Source: Istiophorus platypterus (Eukaryota; Chordata; Actinopteri; Istiophoriformes; Istiophoridae). Taken from it: DNA of 64,000 bases. Within the stretch, counting starts at the first letter, position 1; each line of letters opens with the position of its first letter. Both the position numbers and the translations under genes were made by a program. The stretch is from positions 13,581,714-13,645,713 of the forward strand of contig CM029111.1 of NCBI GenBank assembly GCA_016859345.1, given 5' to 3'. Below the pieces are notes generated by a model. The model searched no databases, was not told the DNA's origin, and saw nothing but the letters and a program-made list of their open reading frames with translations. Shown here piece by piece: positions 1 to 12,330 of this stretch.

Positions 1-3000
1 CCTGTGCTTTTGGTGTTCACAGGCGGGGGTTCCGGTCGCAGAACCTACCAGCTGATTTGGAGAAAACGCTGTCAACGGAGATTAGCAGCTTCTGTAACAT
101 TCTAATTGTGGGCTGATTGGAGGCTTCAGCTGCGTTTTTGTCTCCTTGTAGTGAAGAAAAAAATGCTCAATTATCAGTTGTATGTGAGGGCATCCATTCA
201 GGCTTTAAGTTATAAGAGAGGAACAGGTGTGTTCCCAATTAACAGTGTTAACTGTGTGTTATACCACACCTTAGGTGGTGCCCTATAAACGAAAGCCATC
301 CAGTGAATTAGCACGTACATATTACAGCACAGGCTGTATGTAGTATCCGAGGCTGGTGCCTTGTGTTTGTTGTTGTGTACTGTTGTGGTGGGCTCTCCGT
401 TGGCCCGTTCTGGGAGAGGAGCCGTGGGGCTCACTGAGCCACATAACCACCAGTCAGAGGAGGCCTACTGGCTGGCTGGAGCAGCCATAGAGAGTATGTG
501 GCCTTCACAGTTAATCATAACGCCGACTCACTCTTGCCTGATTGTATTGACGGCTCCAGGGATCTGCCATAATTGGAGCCTTGTAAGTGGGATGGAGGAG
601 CTAAACAACCAGATTGCTGTTTGTTTATACCTTTTCATATATTAGTAACGTGCCAAGACTTCTCAAGCAGTCTGGGACTTGTCTCACTGCTTGCCGCTCT
701 AATTAGCAATTCATTCTTAACATATGCCTCAATTGTGGCCCTATCCAGCTATTTGTGATTAACTCCACTTTAATTAGAGTTGCTCATGCAGACTGGCTCT
801 GCGCAGACGTGTAGTGGGCACTTGAAAACCACCAGTACCCTGTGCGGGTTCATGTGACAAAGAGGTGCCCTTGATGGATAGGGAACTTTCTTGGCTTGGA
901 TTAGAAATTTCAGATATTTTACCAATCCCAGGGAAATAGAGAGTTAAAGAATTAGGGTCAAGACAGTACAGATACAGTATCCACAATATAAATCAATTAA
1001 TCGACCAACTAACAATAGACAAATGAACTAAAGGTTAAATACCAAAGATTTCCTCACATTATTGGCATCACCGGGCTGTCTAAGTCTGTGTGGTGGAGCT
1101 GCTGTTGGTGGTCGTGGACGCCTGCTGTTTATTTGAATCAACCAATGCAAAGCATGGCAAATGTGGCAGCTAGTGAAGTGTGATACGACTGAGCTTATGC
1201 TTGATTTCGACGCATAAGAATACAAACATGGTGTGAAATTCACTGGCTCTGTTTTGAGTTGAATGATTTATTAATTAAAACATTACAGATACCAGTTTTA
1301 ACTGGTTTCAAATATCAAAGCCCTGAATAAGAATCTGTGATACATTGTATTATTCGCTGTGAGTCCTTAACAGTCAGAAAGACACACACTGAGCTTCATC
1401 TAACAATTTCTCACCTCTGTAATACTTGTCACCGCCCATTGCTTTGACAACCCAACTTAATCAGCTAGGATCACATATTTCTTTTATCAGTTCCTTTGCA
1501 GTAATTAACCAACACATTTGTCAGACAGCCCCCATGTCACCTTGGGGAGAACGTGTGTGATGAGGGTATATGTACATTTTCATGATAAGGAATTTTAATG
1601 TCTAAAAATTTCAAACTGTCTAGCTTCTGTAGTGGTATAAGCTGAAACTTTGCAAAATGAATCAAAAGGTTTCTACATTGGGGGACTCCAGTACCAAAAG
1701 CCAGTAATTAAAAGGCGACAGCTTTGCAGATTAACTCTGGAATGGAGTTTGTGGGGAAACTCATGCAGCGAACGGGGCATTTAGTCACATGGCCGCGAGT
1801 TCCCCCACAGATAAAGCTCATTTTCTCTAGCAGTGGGGTAGAAAGAGAGGAGAACACAGCCCATTTGGTTTTGGCCTCACATGGGGCCCACAGGGGTAGC
1901 TAGCATTTTATTTAAGGTCACCAGGAATAAATGGGATTCAGGCTGCGTCTGGCAGGTTGCAGTGGACAGGGCCCAGGCTGGGGCCTTCCACCCCTGCTGC
2001 CCCCAGGCGCCCTCTCCATCTCTTTTCGCAGGAGAGCGCCGGTCTTTTCCTGCCTTCCATTTCACTGTCTGGAGCCCAGGCTAAATACCTCACAACTCTC
2101 CTACTTCCAATACCGGTACTGTGTCAAAGGGTAATAGCATGTTAAAATCCCCCTCAGGTTGTTCAAAAGGGCGAGTGCAGAAAAAAAGGATCCCAATAGA
2201 AAAGCTCTTAATTCCATTTAGCTCAATAATGAGAAACAAAGGAAGGGAGAGACATGGGGAGGGCCTGCATTGTTGGGTCTGCAGCGTGTAATACATGAAA
2301 CATAGGCACCCCATGGTAGAACACATCAGATGGTCGTTTGTGGGGCGACACTTTGCTTGAGCCACTCTGTCATAAAACCCACAATGCGCTTTCAGGGGAA
2401 TGAGTGGCCATCACAGTTTAAGGGCTTTTCTCTCAGGTGGAGGCAACAAAACGCTACAGAGATGGATCTGGCTGCCAGTCAAGCTTTGTATCAGTGACTG
2501 TGCTTTTGAGGAAATATGAGAGGCTGGACCGCTGTCCCATCACAGCATGATTCAGAGTGAGAGGGATTGGAGCTCACACTGAAGCCAAGCTGCTCTGCAG
2601 AGCTGTGAATATGTGAGTGGGCCTTGTGTTGTGCTGAGGATAGTGGAGGGGGAGGGGGGAGAGGAAGCCCCTGCTTGCTCTACCTTCAGACTGAGACATA
2701 CTGTACAGGTGCTAAACGGGCACTAAATGCTTTTCTCATATCTGTCATTTGCGCTGCCTAATCACTTCTCACCATTTCCACATTGTTATCTCCTAATGTC
2801 TTATAAAGTCTTGAATGTGTGAAAAAGGAAAAAAAAGCTCAGTATGTATTGCAGTAGCATAAGCACAACTGGTGTAATTGATATACTGTGCTTTCTCGGT
2901 GTAGCAGATCTAATGCAAACTATTAGGGTGCAGCAAATATGTTCAAAACTATGAATCTGAGATAAACCTTGATATAAAATCCTTAAAATAGTTTCTATTA

Positions 3001-3609
3001 GATATTATATTTCAGTGCTTACTTGAACATTCAATACAAACTGCTCTTGATGCAGAGGCATAATACCCAAAACACAGCGTGCTGCTACTGACATGGCAAT
3101 ATTCCTTTCATTATTATACTGATAAAAACCTTCACACTGGAGTGTTGCTTTTTGGAGGTGGAACTGTTGGACTTAAACTACCCTTATTTAAAGGAACACC
3201 TTGCATAAAAAGGCAATTATACTTTTTTGTGTAGCTTTTTGATAGTCACTGGCCATGTAATTAAGTGTGTTTCCATCACCTATTTATATGTGCATTTTCA
3301 ATTTTAATGCTTAGTATCACAGTAAAAGTTTTATGTCTGACTCAGCTGGAAAATGATTTATTGTCAAAAACAAAATGTGTAATGGAAACAGACATACTGA
3401 ATAAGTCATAATGTACATGAACTTGACTTATTTCCTGAAATTTGGTTAAATTTTGTGCTACATTATGATGGAAATTGGACTATTACCTCTTTTATCATTG
3501 CCATTTGTGTATAAACGATGTGGTAGTATAATACAATGCTTTTTTGGTTTTAGTGCAACAGTAAATGTTATCTGTGTTGGTATAATTTGATTTGAAAAGG
3601 ATATCAGAT
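1..3609. other. Unique non-coding sequence, no gene seen
   Basis: No open frame here has a recognisable domain or a convincing pair of splice sites. The DNA is complex and mostly AT-rich, with a TAAT-rich block at 660-800 listed separately. Around 1930-2070 it becomes GC-richer with overlapping short frames in several phases, which is what base composition alone would give. Nothing else stands out. Confidence 0.6.
660..800. promoter_or_regulatory. Candidate enhancer block rich in TAAT sites
   Basis: This stretch has several homeodomain-type cores: CTCTAATTAG at 697-706, a TGATTAA near 757, and TTAATTAGAG near 770-779, which is the inverted form of the first site. An AATTGTGG and an E-box-like CATATG lie between them. 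Clusters of paired TAAT cores in complex, repeat-free sequence are typical of developmental enhancers. Conservation cannot be checked here, so the call is inference from motif density only. Confidence 0.25.
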
Positions 3610-3661
3610 TTCTCTCTTTCTTCCTTTCTTTCTTTCTTTCTTTGTTTTTCTTTCTTTTCTT
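3610..3661. repeat. TTTC-type pyrimidine microsatellite
   Basis: An imperfect run of TTTC and related units on the plus strand, interrupted by one G. Read on the minus strand it creates a lysine/arginine/glutamate run in a 119-codon frame, which is an artefact of the repeat and not a protein. Confidence 0.9.
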
Positions 3662-4682
3662 AAGAAAGTAATTGGTCAATTGCATGGGTTTAGTATATTG
3701 TATCGATACTATACACAGTTTAGTATGAATGAATATGTGCGCTAGTCTTCTAGCCTGACGAAAAAAGCTAATAACTTGGTGTTTTGTTAGCAGTATGATA
3801 TAAACACTATCCCCCACAGCATCATATGGTGATTTTTGGGTTTGTGATTCGGCTCTGCTTAGGTTTTTTTACACTTAAAAATACAAAGACATACTAATTC
3901 TTCACACATGTTCATTCTATTAAAATCCACTGGAAATTACAAATGTAAATCTCTTAATTAACTGTAATTAAGAATTGAATGAAAAATGTACAGGTTATAA
4001 ATAGTGAAAACAAAAATGATAAAAACAAGGCAATGAAATTAAAAATGTCACTGCAGTGAACAAATATAGAAGCACAGTTAAACATTTTTGTTGGGTTTTT
4101 TTTTTGAATGAGGATTCTTACTCAAACAGGTAATAAAACACCAAGAACAACCAAGTCAATGATAACAGGATTATAAGGATAATTTTCCTGGTATTTTCAT
4201 ATAATTTGGAAACTAAGTAAAAAGTCAGTCTTTTGTTTAATTTGAAATCTAGTGAGTTCTTTTACACAGCCACACCAGTGTCATTGTCTCAATGCTTATG
4301 GACTGGACTGGACTGTAAAAGCATATGTACAGTTGTACATAATAACCTGAAAATGATCCATAGTGTTTAAAATATTTGTCCTCTCAGAAAGTCCCATATA
4401 AAGGACCTGCTGCATTGTTATCCATTGCTGTAGCTGATCTTAGTGCATGAGTGTCTTTTGAAAATGAAAATAATTGTTTTGCTGTCGAGCCTATGAACTG
4501 TCAGTGCCGGGAAGCAATTACTGACAGTCTCAATGCCCCTTTATGGGTATTACTTACTGGCTTTGTACTTCAAAGGTGACAAGTAGAGTATTGTACGATG
4601 CCTTGAAGGTCTTAACACAGTCTTTGATACCGTTGGTGTTCAGTACAGTACGAATGAATTATCGACATTATAGGTTTTGCAT
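3662..4682. other. AT-rich non-coding sequence
   Basis: Low-GC sequence without credible exons. It has one neat palindrome at 3953-3972: CTTAATTA, a four-base ACTG loop, then TAATTAAG. This could be a paired homeodomain site or a chance feature of AT-rich DNA. Confidence 0.6.
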
Positions 4683-4978
4683 TAGAGCTGCAACTAATGA
4701 TTATTTTCATTATCAGTTAATCTGCTGATGATTTCTTCAATTAAAAACACCCATCACAGTTGCCTAGGTAACATCTCAGAAGTCCGAAACCCAAAGATAT
4801 TCAGTTTATAATAATACAAAACAAAGAAAAGCAGCAAAGTTTCCTCTTTGAGAAGCTGGAACAAGAGAATGTTTGTTTTTCTCTGCTATATTTGCTTGAA
4901 AAATGACTGACATGATAAATTGATTATTAAAATAGTTACAAATGTTGATCGGCTTATTGACTTATCGTTTCACTTATA
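4683..4978. mobile_element. Decayed non-autonomous hAT-like DNA transposon
   Basis: The left end reads TAGAGCTGCAACTAATGATT and the right end, read on the opposite strand, starts TATAAGTGAAAC, so the termini are imperfect inverted repeats. The element is flanked by TTTTGCAT (4675-4682) and ATTTGCAT (4979-4986), an 8-base target duplication with one change, which is the size made by hAT transposases. The inner sequence (CATCACAGTT, AACCCAAAGATATTCAGTTT, TTGCTTGAAAAATGACT) matches my memory of an interspersed repeat very abundant in percomorph fishes. At 296 bases it has no transposase frame, so it was mobilised in trans. Changes in both termini and in the duplication show it is old and inactive. 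Confidence 0.75.
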
Positions 4979-7900
4979 ATTTGCATACGTTGTGGTATTT
5001 TATTCCTACCAAGCCGGCACCGCAATCCAAACAAATCTACCTCAGTTTTTTCCCCCCAACACATGCATGGAAATTAGGTAGGAATGTGATTATGCAGATT
5101 GAGAGAGGAGCCATGGGTACCAAATGTCAGATGTCAGGTATGCATTTTCAGACCCTTGTGGGATGGAGATGATTATCGTGGTAATTATTCAGCATTTGAA
5201 CAATCCGTTTTCTGTGCAGAACACTGGGAAGCACATCTGCCCGTAGACCTGATGTTGGTGTTTTTGTCTACTACCAGAAACGTGAGTGTGCTGGTCAGAG
5301 ATACAGTAAAGGAGGAGACAGGGAAGCAATGTGAAGTAAAGTGCAATGTCTGCAGTTTGACTGAGACAAACTTGGACGAGGGAGAAAGAGTTGCTGTACC
5401 TTGTGCCCATTTCCATCTGCCTTTCTCTTAACGCCTATCCTTTGCTCCTCATAGCATTAAAGAGATTGGGCTGGAAATGGAGCAGATATCAGTCATCTTT
5501 TTCTCCCAGCTGGGGGAGGACTGGCTGGGGCCCAGGCATTCCTCTCTTTATGGTTTCTTCCCCTCTTTTTGTTTTCCCAACACGTTCAGTGCATCCTTTT
5601 ATGCACTCTGTATATTCTGAGGCCAGCCTTGTGGTTTAATATGCATGATATATTTTATTCCTGTGTTCGTACCCATTATCCGTCGGACTGAACACTCCCT
5701 TCCCAAACTCTGCTCTGCTGACGGGGAAGTGCCACGCTATGGATAGCTAGCAGGAGAGTGAGATGGCCTCCCCCTTCTCGGTAGTCATTAACCCTGTGAC
5801 TGGAGAGTGACCCCGGCACCCACACACGCACACCTCATGCTCAGCATAAGCCTTTGTCGTCACTCTTTGATGTCCCTTTCAGTCCCGATGTACTCCGCTT
5901 AGCTCACAGATGTGGCTCGGTTCCCTTATGGCTGCCCACTCACACAACCCTCTTCGCACAACACTCTTGTTCTGCAAGCGTAAGTGGTGTTTTAAATGGT
6001 TACTTAGAATACATCTGCTCAGTATTTTCTGCTGGTATTTTTGAATATAGCCAGATTCAGATTGCATACATGTTCGTCTCCATATAAATACCAGTTTTTC
6101 TTCAAAGTCTTCCTCGTTGGGCCTCTTGACTGATGCATTAGGGGGTAACTTTGGCCTGAAAACTCAGTGTTCCACATCTATGGCACGGGGACCTTGACCT
6201 AGAGGTCTCCGATAGAAAGCAGACACAGAGGGAGGAGATGAAGAGGACAGCAGGAATAGAAAACATAAAAGGGGGCTGGCTGAGTGAACCCAAGACAGGC
6301 TTCACACCCAGTGGCTCCGGTTGCATTTTGTGCTGAGGTCTGGCTGAAAGATGGAAAAAACTTCCACCCTGAAATGTTAACGAGGGTCGACCCAGGACAA
6401 GTCAGGCATGTAAACAGTCAAACCGGCCTTCTAACAAGCTTGACTGTTAATTTACATTCTTCCCCATTCCCTCCAGCTACATTATACATGAAACCCCTTA
6501 TAAAAAAGTCATAAATGCAAAAATGTATCCAGGTAAAAGGCTCAGTGATTAATTGCAGACAATGTAGTATCTACTGTATTTAGGAACACTACTGTACTAT
6601 ACTAACAGGGGGTCTGTTAAAGTTGCTATATTGTACTATAATATATTTGCAGCCACTAGTCACAACAAATTGTTGCACCAGAGTCAGCAATATGCTGAGA
6701 AAAGATGTGTCCTAAATACAAAATATTTCTGCACTGTTTTTTGTTTTTTATTTAATATCTTGTGTGCACCTAAGGTGCATAAAGTACTTTATTTACCATA
6801 ACATTGTCAATGATTTCTTGAGGGTTCTGGCAGAAAATGCGGGTTTTTCTGGCAAAAAAGTGGCTCCAGTGTCAACAGGCAATGTTTTCTGTTGGAATTT
6901 AGAAGCAGACATTTCATCTACAATACCTTGTAGCCTGTACGGTGTAGCATTCTGCTATTTATACCGTTAACCACACAAGCATTGAGATGGAGGAGAAAAT
7001 TGTTGCTGCCATGATAATTTTCCAGAGATGTAAAATCCTGTCTCAAAGCAACATGAACCACTGTGCAGTGTTTTTGCATTTAATAAACCTTCAAAGTGGA
7101 CCGGTTCATTTTTCGTCTTCTCAACCGTATCTGTAGCAACACGCCCACACTAACGCATTTTTAATGCTATTTTTGGCCAGAACATGGTCTAAGTATGGTA
7201 CATCGGTTCAGTCAGAGGTCCTCTCTGTTTTCAACTCTGTTTGAAACCCTGTGCCCTGGTTAGCAGGATATAATGATAATGGTGGTGTAGATTTCAGCAG
7301 AGTAAGTTTTTCCGACATGATAGATTGAGCAGGCTGGTCTGCCCTGTACTGACTGTTTTTTTTAGGTCTCGAGTGTTGTTTTGTATTCTAAGGAGTTATA
7401 TTGAGATATTTACTTATCAGAATTAAAAGTAAGAGACGAGAAGCCTCATGATGCCTACAGTTTTGGTAATTTCTGTGTTGCTGACTGTGTATCAGGAGCA
7501 AGTGACAGTTTTTAATATAATAACTTTGAGGGGCTTTGCATTGAGTTATTTTCGTGACAGCCACATTTCATTTCTGCTGCTTCCCCGTGCTTTATCTAAT
7601 TTCTTTTGTTGTGGCGTAAACATGGAAATTTTGTGCAAATTCAATTACCAGGGCCTTCGGAGATTCTGCAAACAAAGATGTATCGGTTGTGTATCTCCCC
7701 CTGCCTCACCCTTAAAAGTGGATAGGCCACTAGAGTTTTTAATTTATTCAAGCAAAATGTTGCTACCTCTGTTAATCATTCAGAGTGGGCTGGAAGGCCC
7801 AGATCAGCACAGACTGGTGCAGCCTGAAACACACAGGCCTTATTTATTGAGGTTTGTGTTTTTGTATTCTGGGGTTGTGTAATGCATTCAAATGAGGGTG

Positions 7901-9610
7901 CAACAAGCCAAAGTCGCAGCAAGTTGCCGAGGGAGTACGTCAAGCGTTGTGGCGATGTTTTTATTCGTGTCTCCTTGCCTCTTCACTGCTCACTCCGCCA
8001 TCAATAGATCTCATTCAGCTGAGGATTTTCTTTCAGTCCGTGTTGCATTGTGGCAACAACTGCCTTTTGACAGAGGAGAAAGGATGGCTTGTCAAGGTCA
8101 GAGCTGTGCACTAATTAGCGTTCACCACTGAACTGCTAGGTTGACGCCTGTGCCCTTCACCCCTGAGGCTGAGGCTTCATGGCATTACATGTGTGTGTGT
8201 GTGTTGTGTTTTCCTTCATGTTTGCCCCTGCCCTTTCTCTTCCACGGCAGAGGCCAGCCATCTGAGACTGCCTATACAATACATACCTCCTCTATCATGC
8301 CCCAGACTTGACTCAGATGGAGCAGTCATATGTGACAAGCAGACAGAGGGAAAAAGGAAGGAGATAGAGGAGGGTGGAGGTGGCAGTGAGCATTAGTATC
8401 CCACTGGGCTTTGTGTGCTTGTTATAGCATGAGATCACACAGACAGGAGAGGGCAAAAGAGAGAGAAGGTGAAAGCGAGAACGAGAGAACGTTGCCATGA
8501 TGGCCATAGGAGGCAGCGAGAATCCAATTGATACCCACACAAACAAGAGGGTTCATTGAATAAGGATGGCAGCGGAGAATGCTGTGGCAAAAGTTCAGCC
8601 GTATCTTAAGGGGTAATTTTAGGCCCTTTGCTCGGGAACAGCAATTTCCTCCAGCTCTGTCTCTCAGAGATATTACTGTGGAATCATTAGACTAATTCAT
8701 CATCCTTGACTTCTTCGTGTTTTCTACTGCACTAGTGGGAAAAAAATGGTTGTTCTAATTGCAAGCCATAGAATTCAGATGTAAGCTCTGAGTCCTGCTC
8801 ATTGCTTCTCCACCCCTCTGCTCAGAACAACTTACAGAATTAGTGGTGATCAGTTGTTACTGGGTTATACAAGGCCTTTGACATCTGCTATATTTTCAAA
8901 TTAACAGAGTGTTTGTGTTGCACAGCATGTTGTAGCATTTCCTACTATATCACTGCTTCGTTACAAGGTATTGAGTACTTACTGTATATAGCCTGTAGAG
9001 TGTATTACAATAAGTGCTTTGCACTACATAGTAACAGTCGCCCAGAGATATTGATCCAATTTGGCATGAACATCATGCTTGGCAGGAAAATTTTTGCTGT
9101 ATCATATCTTGTTGTTTTTTAAAATCCCTCCTACATAGACTCGTATTGTTGTTATTGAATGTGGCTGATATGTATTCCATCTCTGTAACGCTTTGCTAGG
9201 AGCAGTGAAGGAGATATGTTAACAAGTCTGCTCTCTAAGCAGCATCCATATGGATGTCTCTGCCCTGCTCCAGTCACTGTAGTGGTAACTCACAGACCGG
9301 TGAAACACATGCGTGGCGCTTGCCTCCATTAATTTTTGTTTATTATGTATTTATGCTCTAAGACTGAGATTTGCTGTGATCAAATGCATCTGTTTCAGCA
9401 TGGATCAGTGGATAACTTTGGCACACCACTGCTTCCATCACTTCCTGTTTTCCATCTATACTTCTCATCTCTTTCCACTGTGCTAACTCCTTTTTTGCCC
9501 TTACTTTCCTCTCTCCCTTCTTTTCCCTTTTCTCTTCCCACTTTCTAGCCTCTAGTGCATTTGGACCTGCACATCATCTGAATCACCAGTCTTTCTGTGA
9601 AAATAAGATC
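4979..9610. other. Non-coding sequence, no gene seen
   Basis: Several open frames of 60-144 codons occur here, the largest at 7448-7882, but none has a recognisable motif or splice context. A short TG run lies at 8190-8204 and a pyrimidine-rich stretch at 9480-9545. The rest is unique sequence with nothing I can name. Confidence 0.6.
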
Positions 9611-9634
9611 AGTTCACTTAATGGTCAAAGGGCA
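9611..9634 (+). promoter_or_regulatory. Candidate nuclear-receptor element (DR5 plus DR1)
   Basis: Three receptor half-sites lie in tandem: AGTTCA at 9611-9616, TGGTCA at 9622-9627 and AGGGCA at 9629-9634. The first pair is spaced by five bases, as in retinoic acid receptor elements, and the second pair by one base, as in HNF4, COUP-TF or PPAR/RXR elements. The second and third half-sites each deviate from RGKTCA by one base. One such composite could arise by chance in 64 kb, so function is only suggested. Confidence 0.25.
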
Positions 9635-11240
9635 TTTTCAGCTTTATTAGCCAAATCCAGGGACTTAAATAAGCAGGTCTTGTAAGGGATACAGCACAGT
9701 CTTCTCTCTAACTATTTTAAATTACTTATTATACTTGGGTGAGGAGCTTCTATTTGTATCCAGAAATTCTCTCTCCCTTTGAAGTTGAAACAGCTCACTA
9801 GCTGTTCAGCTTCACGCACTATTATGTGTGTTATACAAACAGAAAATCTCAATCATTTAAATACCATTATAACCATTATAATATCAATTGTTAGTAGGAA
9901 TATTCTAACACATAAACAAACAAATGCAAATCTCATTTTAAATTTTTGATTTTGAAACCAAATAGAAAACTAATTGTTTCCCTAAATGGATAGTAATGGC
10001 CTGTAATTTTCTATTTTTAAAACAATATTAGAACGTTTGTCATAACGGTGTCATATTTGTATCTTTCTAACACGTCTTGGCACAAGAAAACATAAGTGAG
10101 AAAAATATTTGAATTCATGGCATTGACTGTATTTCAAATACAGCAACATCTGTAAACTAACTACTATATCAGTACAAAACAAATATGTCCTGAGCAGTGT
10201 CTGTCTGCTGAATGCATTTTAGATTTAGTCTAGCATGAAAATCCCATCAGCTTCTTGGCCCGGTGTAAGAGAGACATTTTTTACTCATTATGCCCTAATG
10301 CCATCTCTTTAATACTCTCAGTGCATTTCAGTGAAAGAAAGGTATGCCCTCTCAGCACTTCCCCCATGACATGCTAGCCCACAGTGGACAACTGCAGGTG
10401 CTTTTAGTGAGACTCACTAATGAGGAAGTTGTAGACATGCAATCCAGGCTGAATAACCAATGAGTACTAAAATGACAAGTAGTGCCAAAGCAATGGAAAC
10501 ATGTAGCTAGACTATTTTAAAAACACCATTATTACGTGAAACCAGGCACAGACCAGGCCACAAAATATGGTGGGTCCATATCCTTACTGTAGTAGATAGC
10601 TTTTATGTACTTTACATTCTGCATAAAAGTAGATTATGCAGAACATATACAACAATTTATTTACTTTAGACCTCCAATGAAAGAACAAAGCTTTTTTATT
10701 TACTTGAGAAAACACAAAAGAATATGACATTATTCTTTTACTGCTGTTTATTATTAATAGGCATTTCATATCTCATTATGAACAAAGAATGCTAATTCGG
10801 AATATTGTGTATTGCTAATGTAAATTGGAGTAAATCCTAGAAAGGTGCAATGAAGATACATCGTAGTTTGGATGTGGTCTAGGAAGAAAAGATAAAGTTT
10901 GTGCCTGCTTAGGGAATCAGCAACTTAACCAGCCTTTTTTAGTACAGTCAGCGATTGCAGGGCGCTTGAGCTCCACATTGCATTTTTAATCTCTTTGTTA
11001 GGTGAGGATGGAGTGGGGATCACTTCTGCTCTGCTCATTATTTCAAACAGTTGGTATAAGGTCTTTTTTCAGGTTCAGATAATGTGCCTTCTGTAATCTC
11101 ATGACATTGTTAGCAAGGAATTAACAATTTGTTTGTCACAAAGAGGGTAAATAGTGAGACCTTTTGGTAAACAGTGATTTTTACTACGCTCCTATTATGT
11201 GAAGCTTTTGAAGGCAGTTTAGCTGTGTGAAAATTAATCA
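9635..11240. other. AT-rich non-coding sequence
   Basis: Unique AT-rich DNA with TTTAAAT- and TTTTAAA-type words and no credible exon or repeat. I see nothing specific in it. Confidence 0.6.
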
Positions 11241-11760
11241 GAAAGACCTGTGAGGTATATACTGTACAGCCACTATCATAGGCCTCTCTCAGAGGCCTCC
11301 AGTGCATAGCAAGCATTTGTTTTATTCTGCTAGCGTATGACATCATTAATTGACGTAGGATACTGAATAGAATGTCTGAAAAACTGAACCCCCGGTAGAA
11401 GACATTTGTTTTGAATGGATGATGACTGCCTGGCCTGCTGTTTAAACAGCCTCGCAGGCTTTGGGCAGGTGGAAGAAGAAAGCTCTTATCCGTCTTCATC
11501 GTAATATCAAGGTCATGGATGGGTAGCTGAGCTAATCTTCTTCTTCTCATATCTCTTACGGAGCGAAAGAGCTGGCAGGCCTGCCGTGTGGTAAGCCCTC
11601 TTCAGCCAAAGACGGAATACGATGTCTGCTCCACACGGGGAAATACGATAAAACCATACTGAAAGAAAATTCGAGAATGCGGAGGTCCCGGTATTCCTAA
11701 GTGATGTACTGTACACATCCGCACACAGACACCAGCTGCTAAATCAAATAGGAGATAATC
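11241..11760. promoter_or_regulatory. Complex block with two hairpins, possible conserved non-coding element
   Basis: Repeat-free, motif-rich sequence. It holds a hairpin at 11281-11297 (GGCCTCT, CTC loop, AGAGGCC) and a 12-base palindrome CTGTTTAAACAG at 11438-11449, flanked by GCCTG and CAGGC. A TGACATCATTAATTGACGT-like stretch near 11337 resembles CRE/AP-1 plus homeodomain sites. A 146-codon minus-strand frame crosses the block but has no domain I recognise. Enhancer identity is inference. Confidence 0.25.
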
Positions 11761-12039
11761 TATGCATATTCAAATTCTATGTCAAACTATATAATCTTGG
11801 GCATCTGCTTCATTATGCATGGAAGACACCATTCTGGGTACATATATCTAACCAAACACCATATCCCTGTAAGTGTACATGACGATTAAATATTGTACCA
11901 GCTATATTCGTGGGCATGATCAAAGCACAAGGCTTGCATGCGTGCATGTGAGTTTGATAATGATAGACCCATGTTGACAGATGAGATGGGGTAAAGGCTC
12001 TGAAGTACTGTATCTGAAAGAGAGTTGGCTCCTAGTCTC

Positions 12040-12330
12040 CCACAAATAGATTTGCCCTGCACAAGGTTTTATCCCCATTGTTCATTAGACTTCTGAAGGA
12101 ATAATTAACAAGGCTTTAAAACACAGCTTTTATGGATCACCTGCTGTCCCCCCAATATCATTTTTGTGATTGCGCAGCAGAATACAGCGAGGAGCATTGA
12201 TGCTAACGTCTGGCACCCAAATGCCTTGCAGGATCAGTAGCTCCCCAATTAAAGTAATATCTCTCAGTCTTTTGCCTGGCACTGAAGCACCAAACTCAAC
12301 ACAGGTTTTTTGTCCGTACACAAACACCAA
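12040..12330. promoter_or_regulatory. Candidate conserved non-coding element
   Basis: A complex stretch free of simple repeats, with CCATTGTTCATTAG (a SOX-type core beside a homeodomain-type core), ATAATTAAC, CCAATTAAAG and TTGCGCAGCA. This mixture is typical of vertebrate developmental enhancers. No coding signal is seen. Only alignment to other fishes could confirm the call. Confidence 0.25.
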
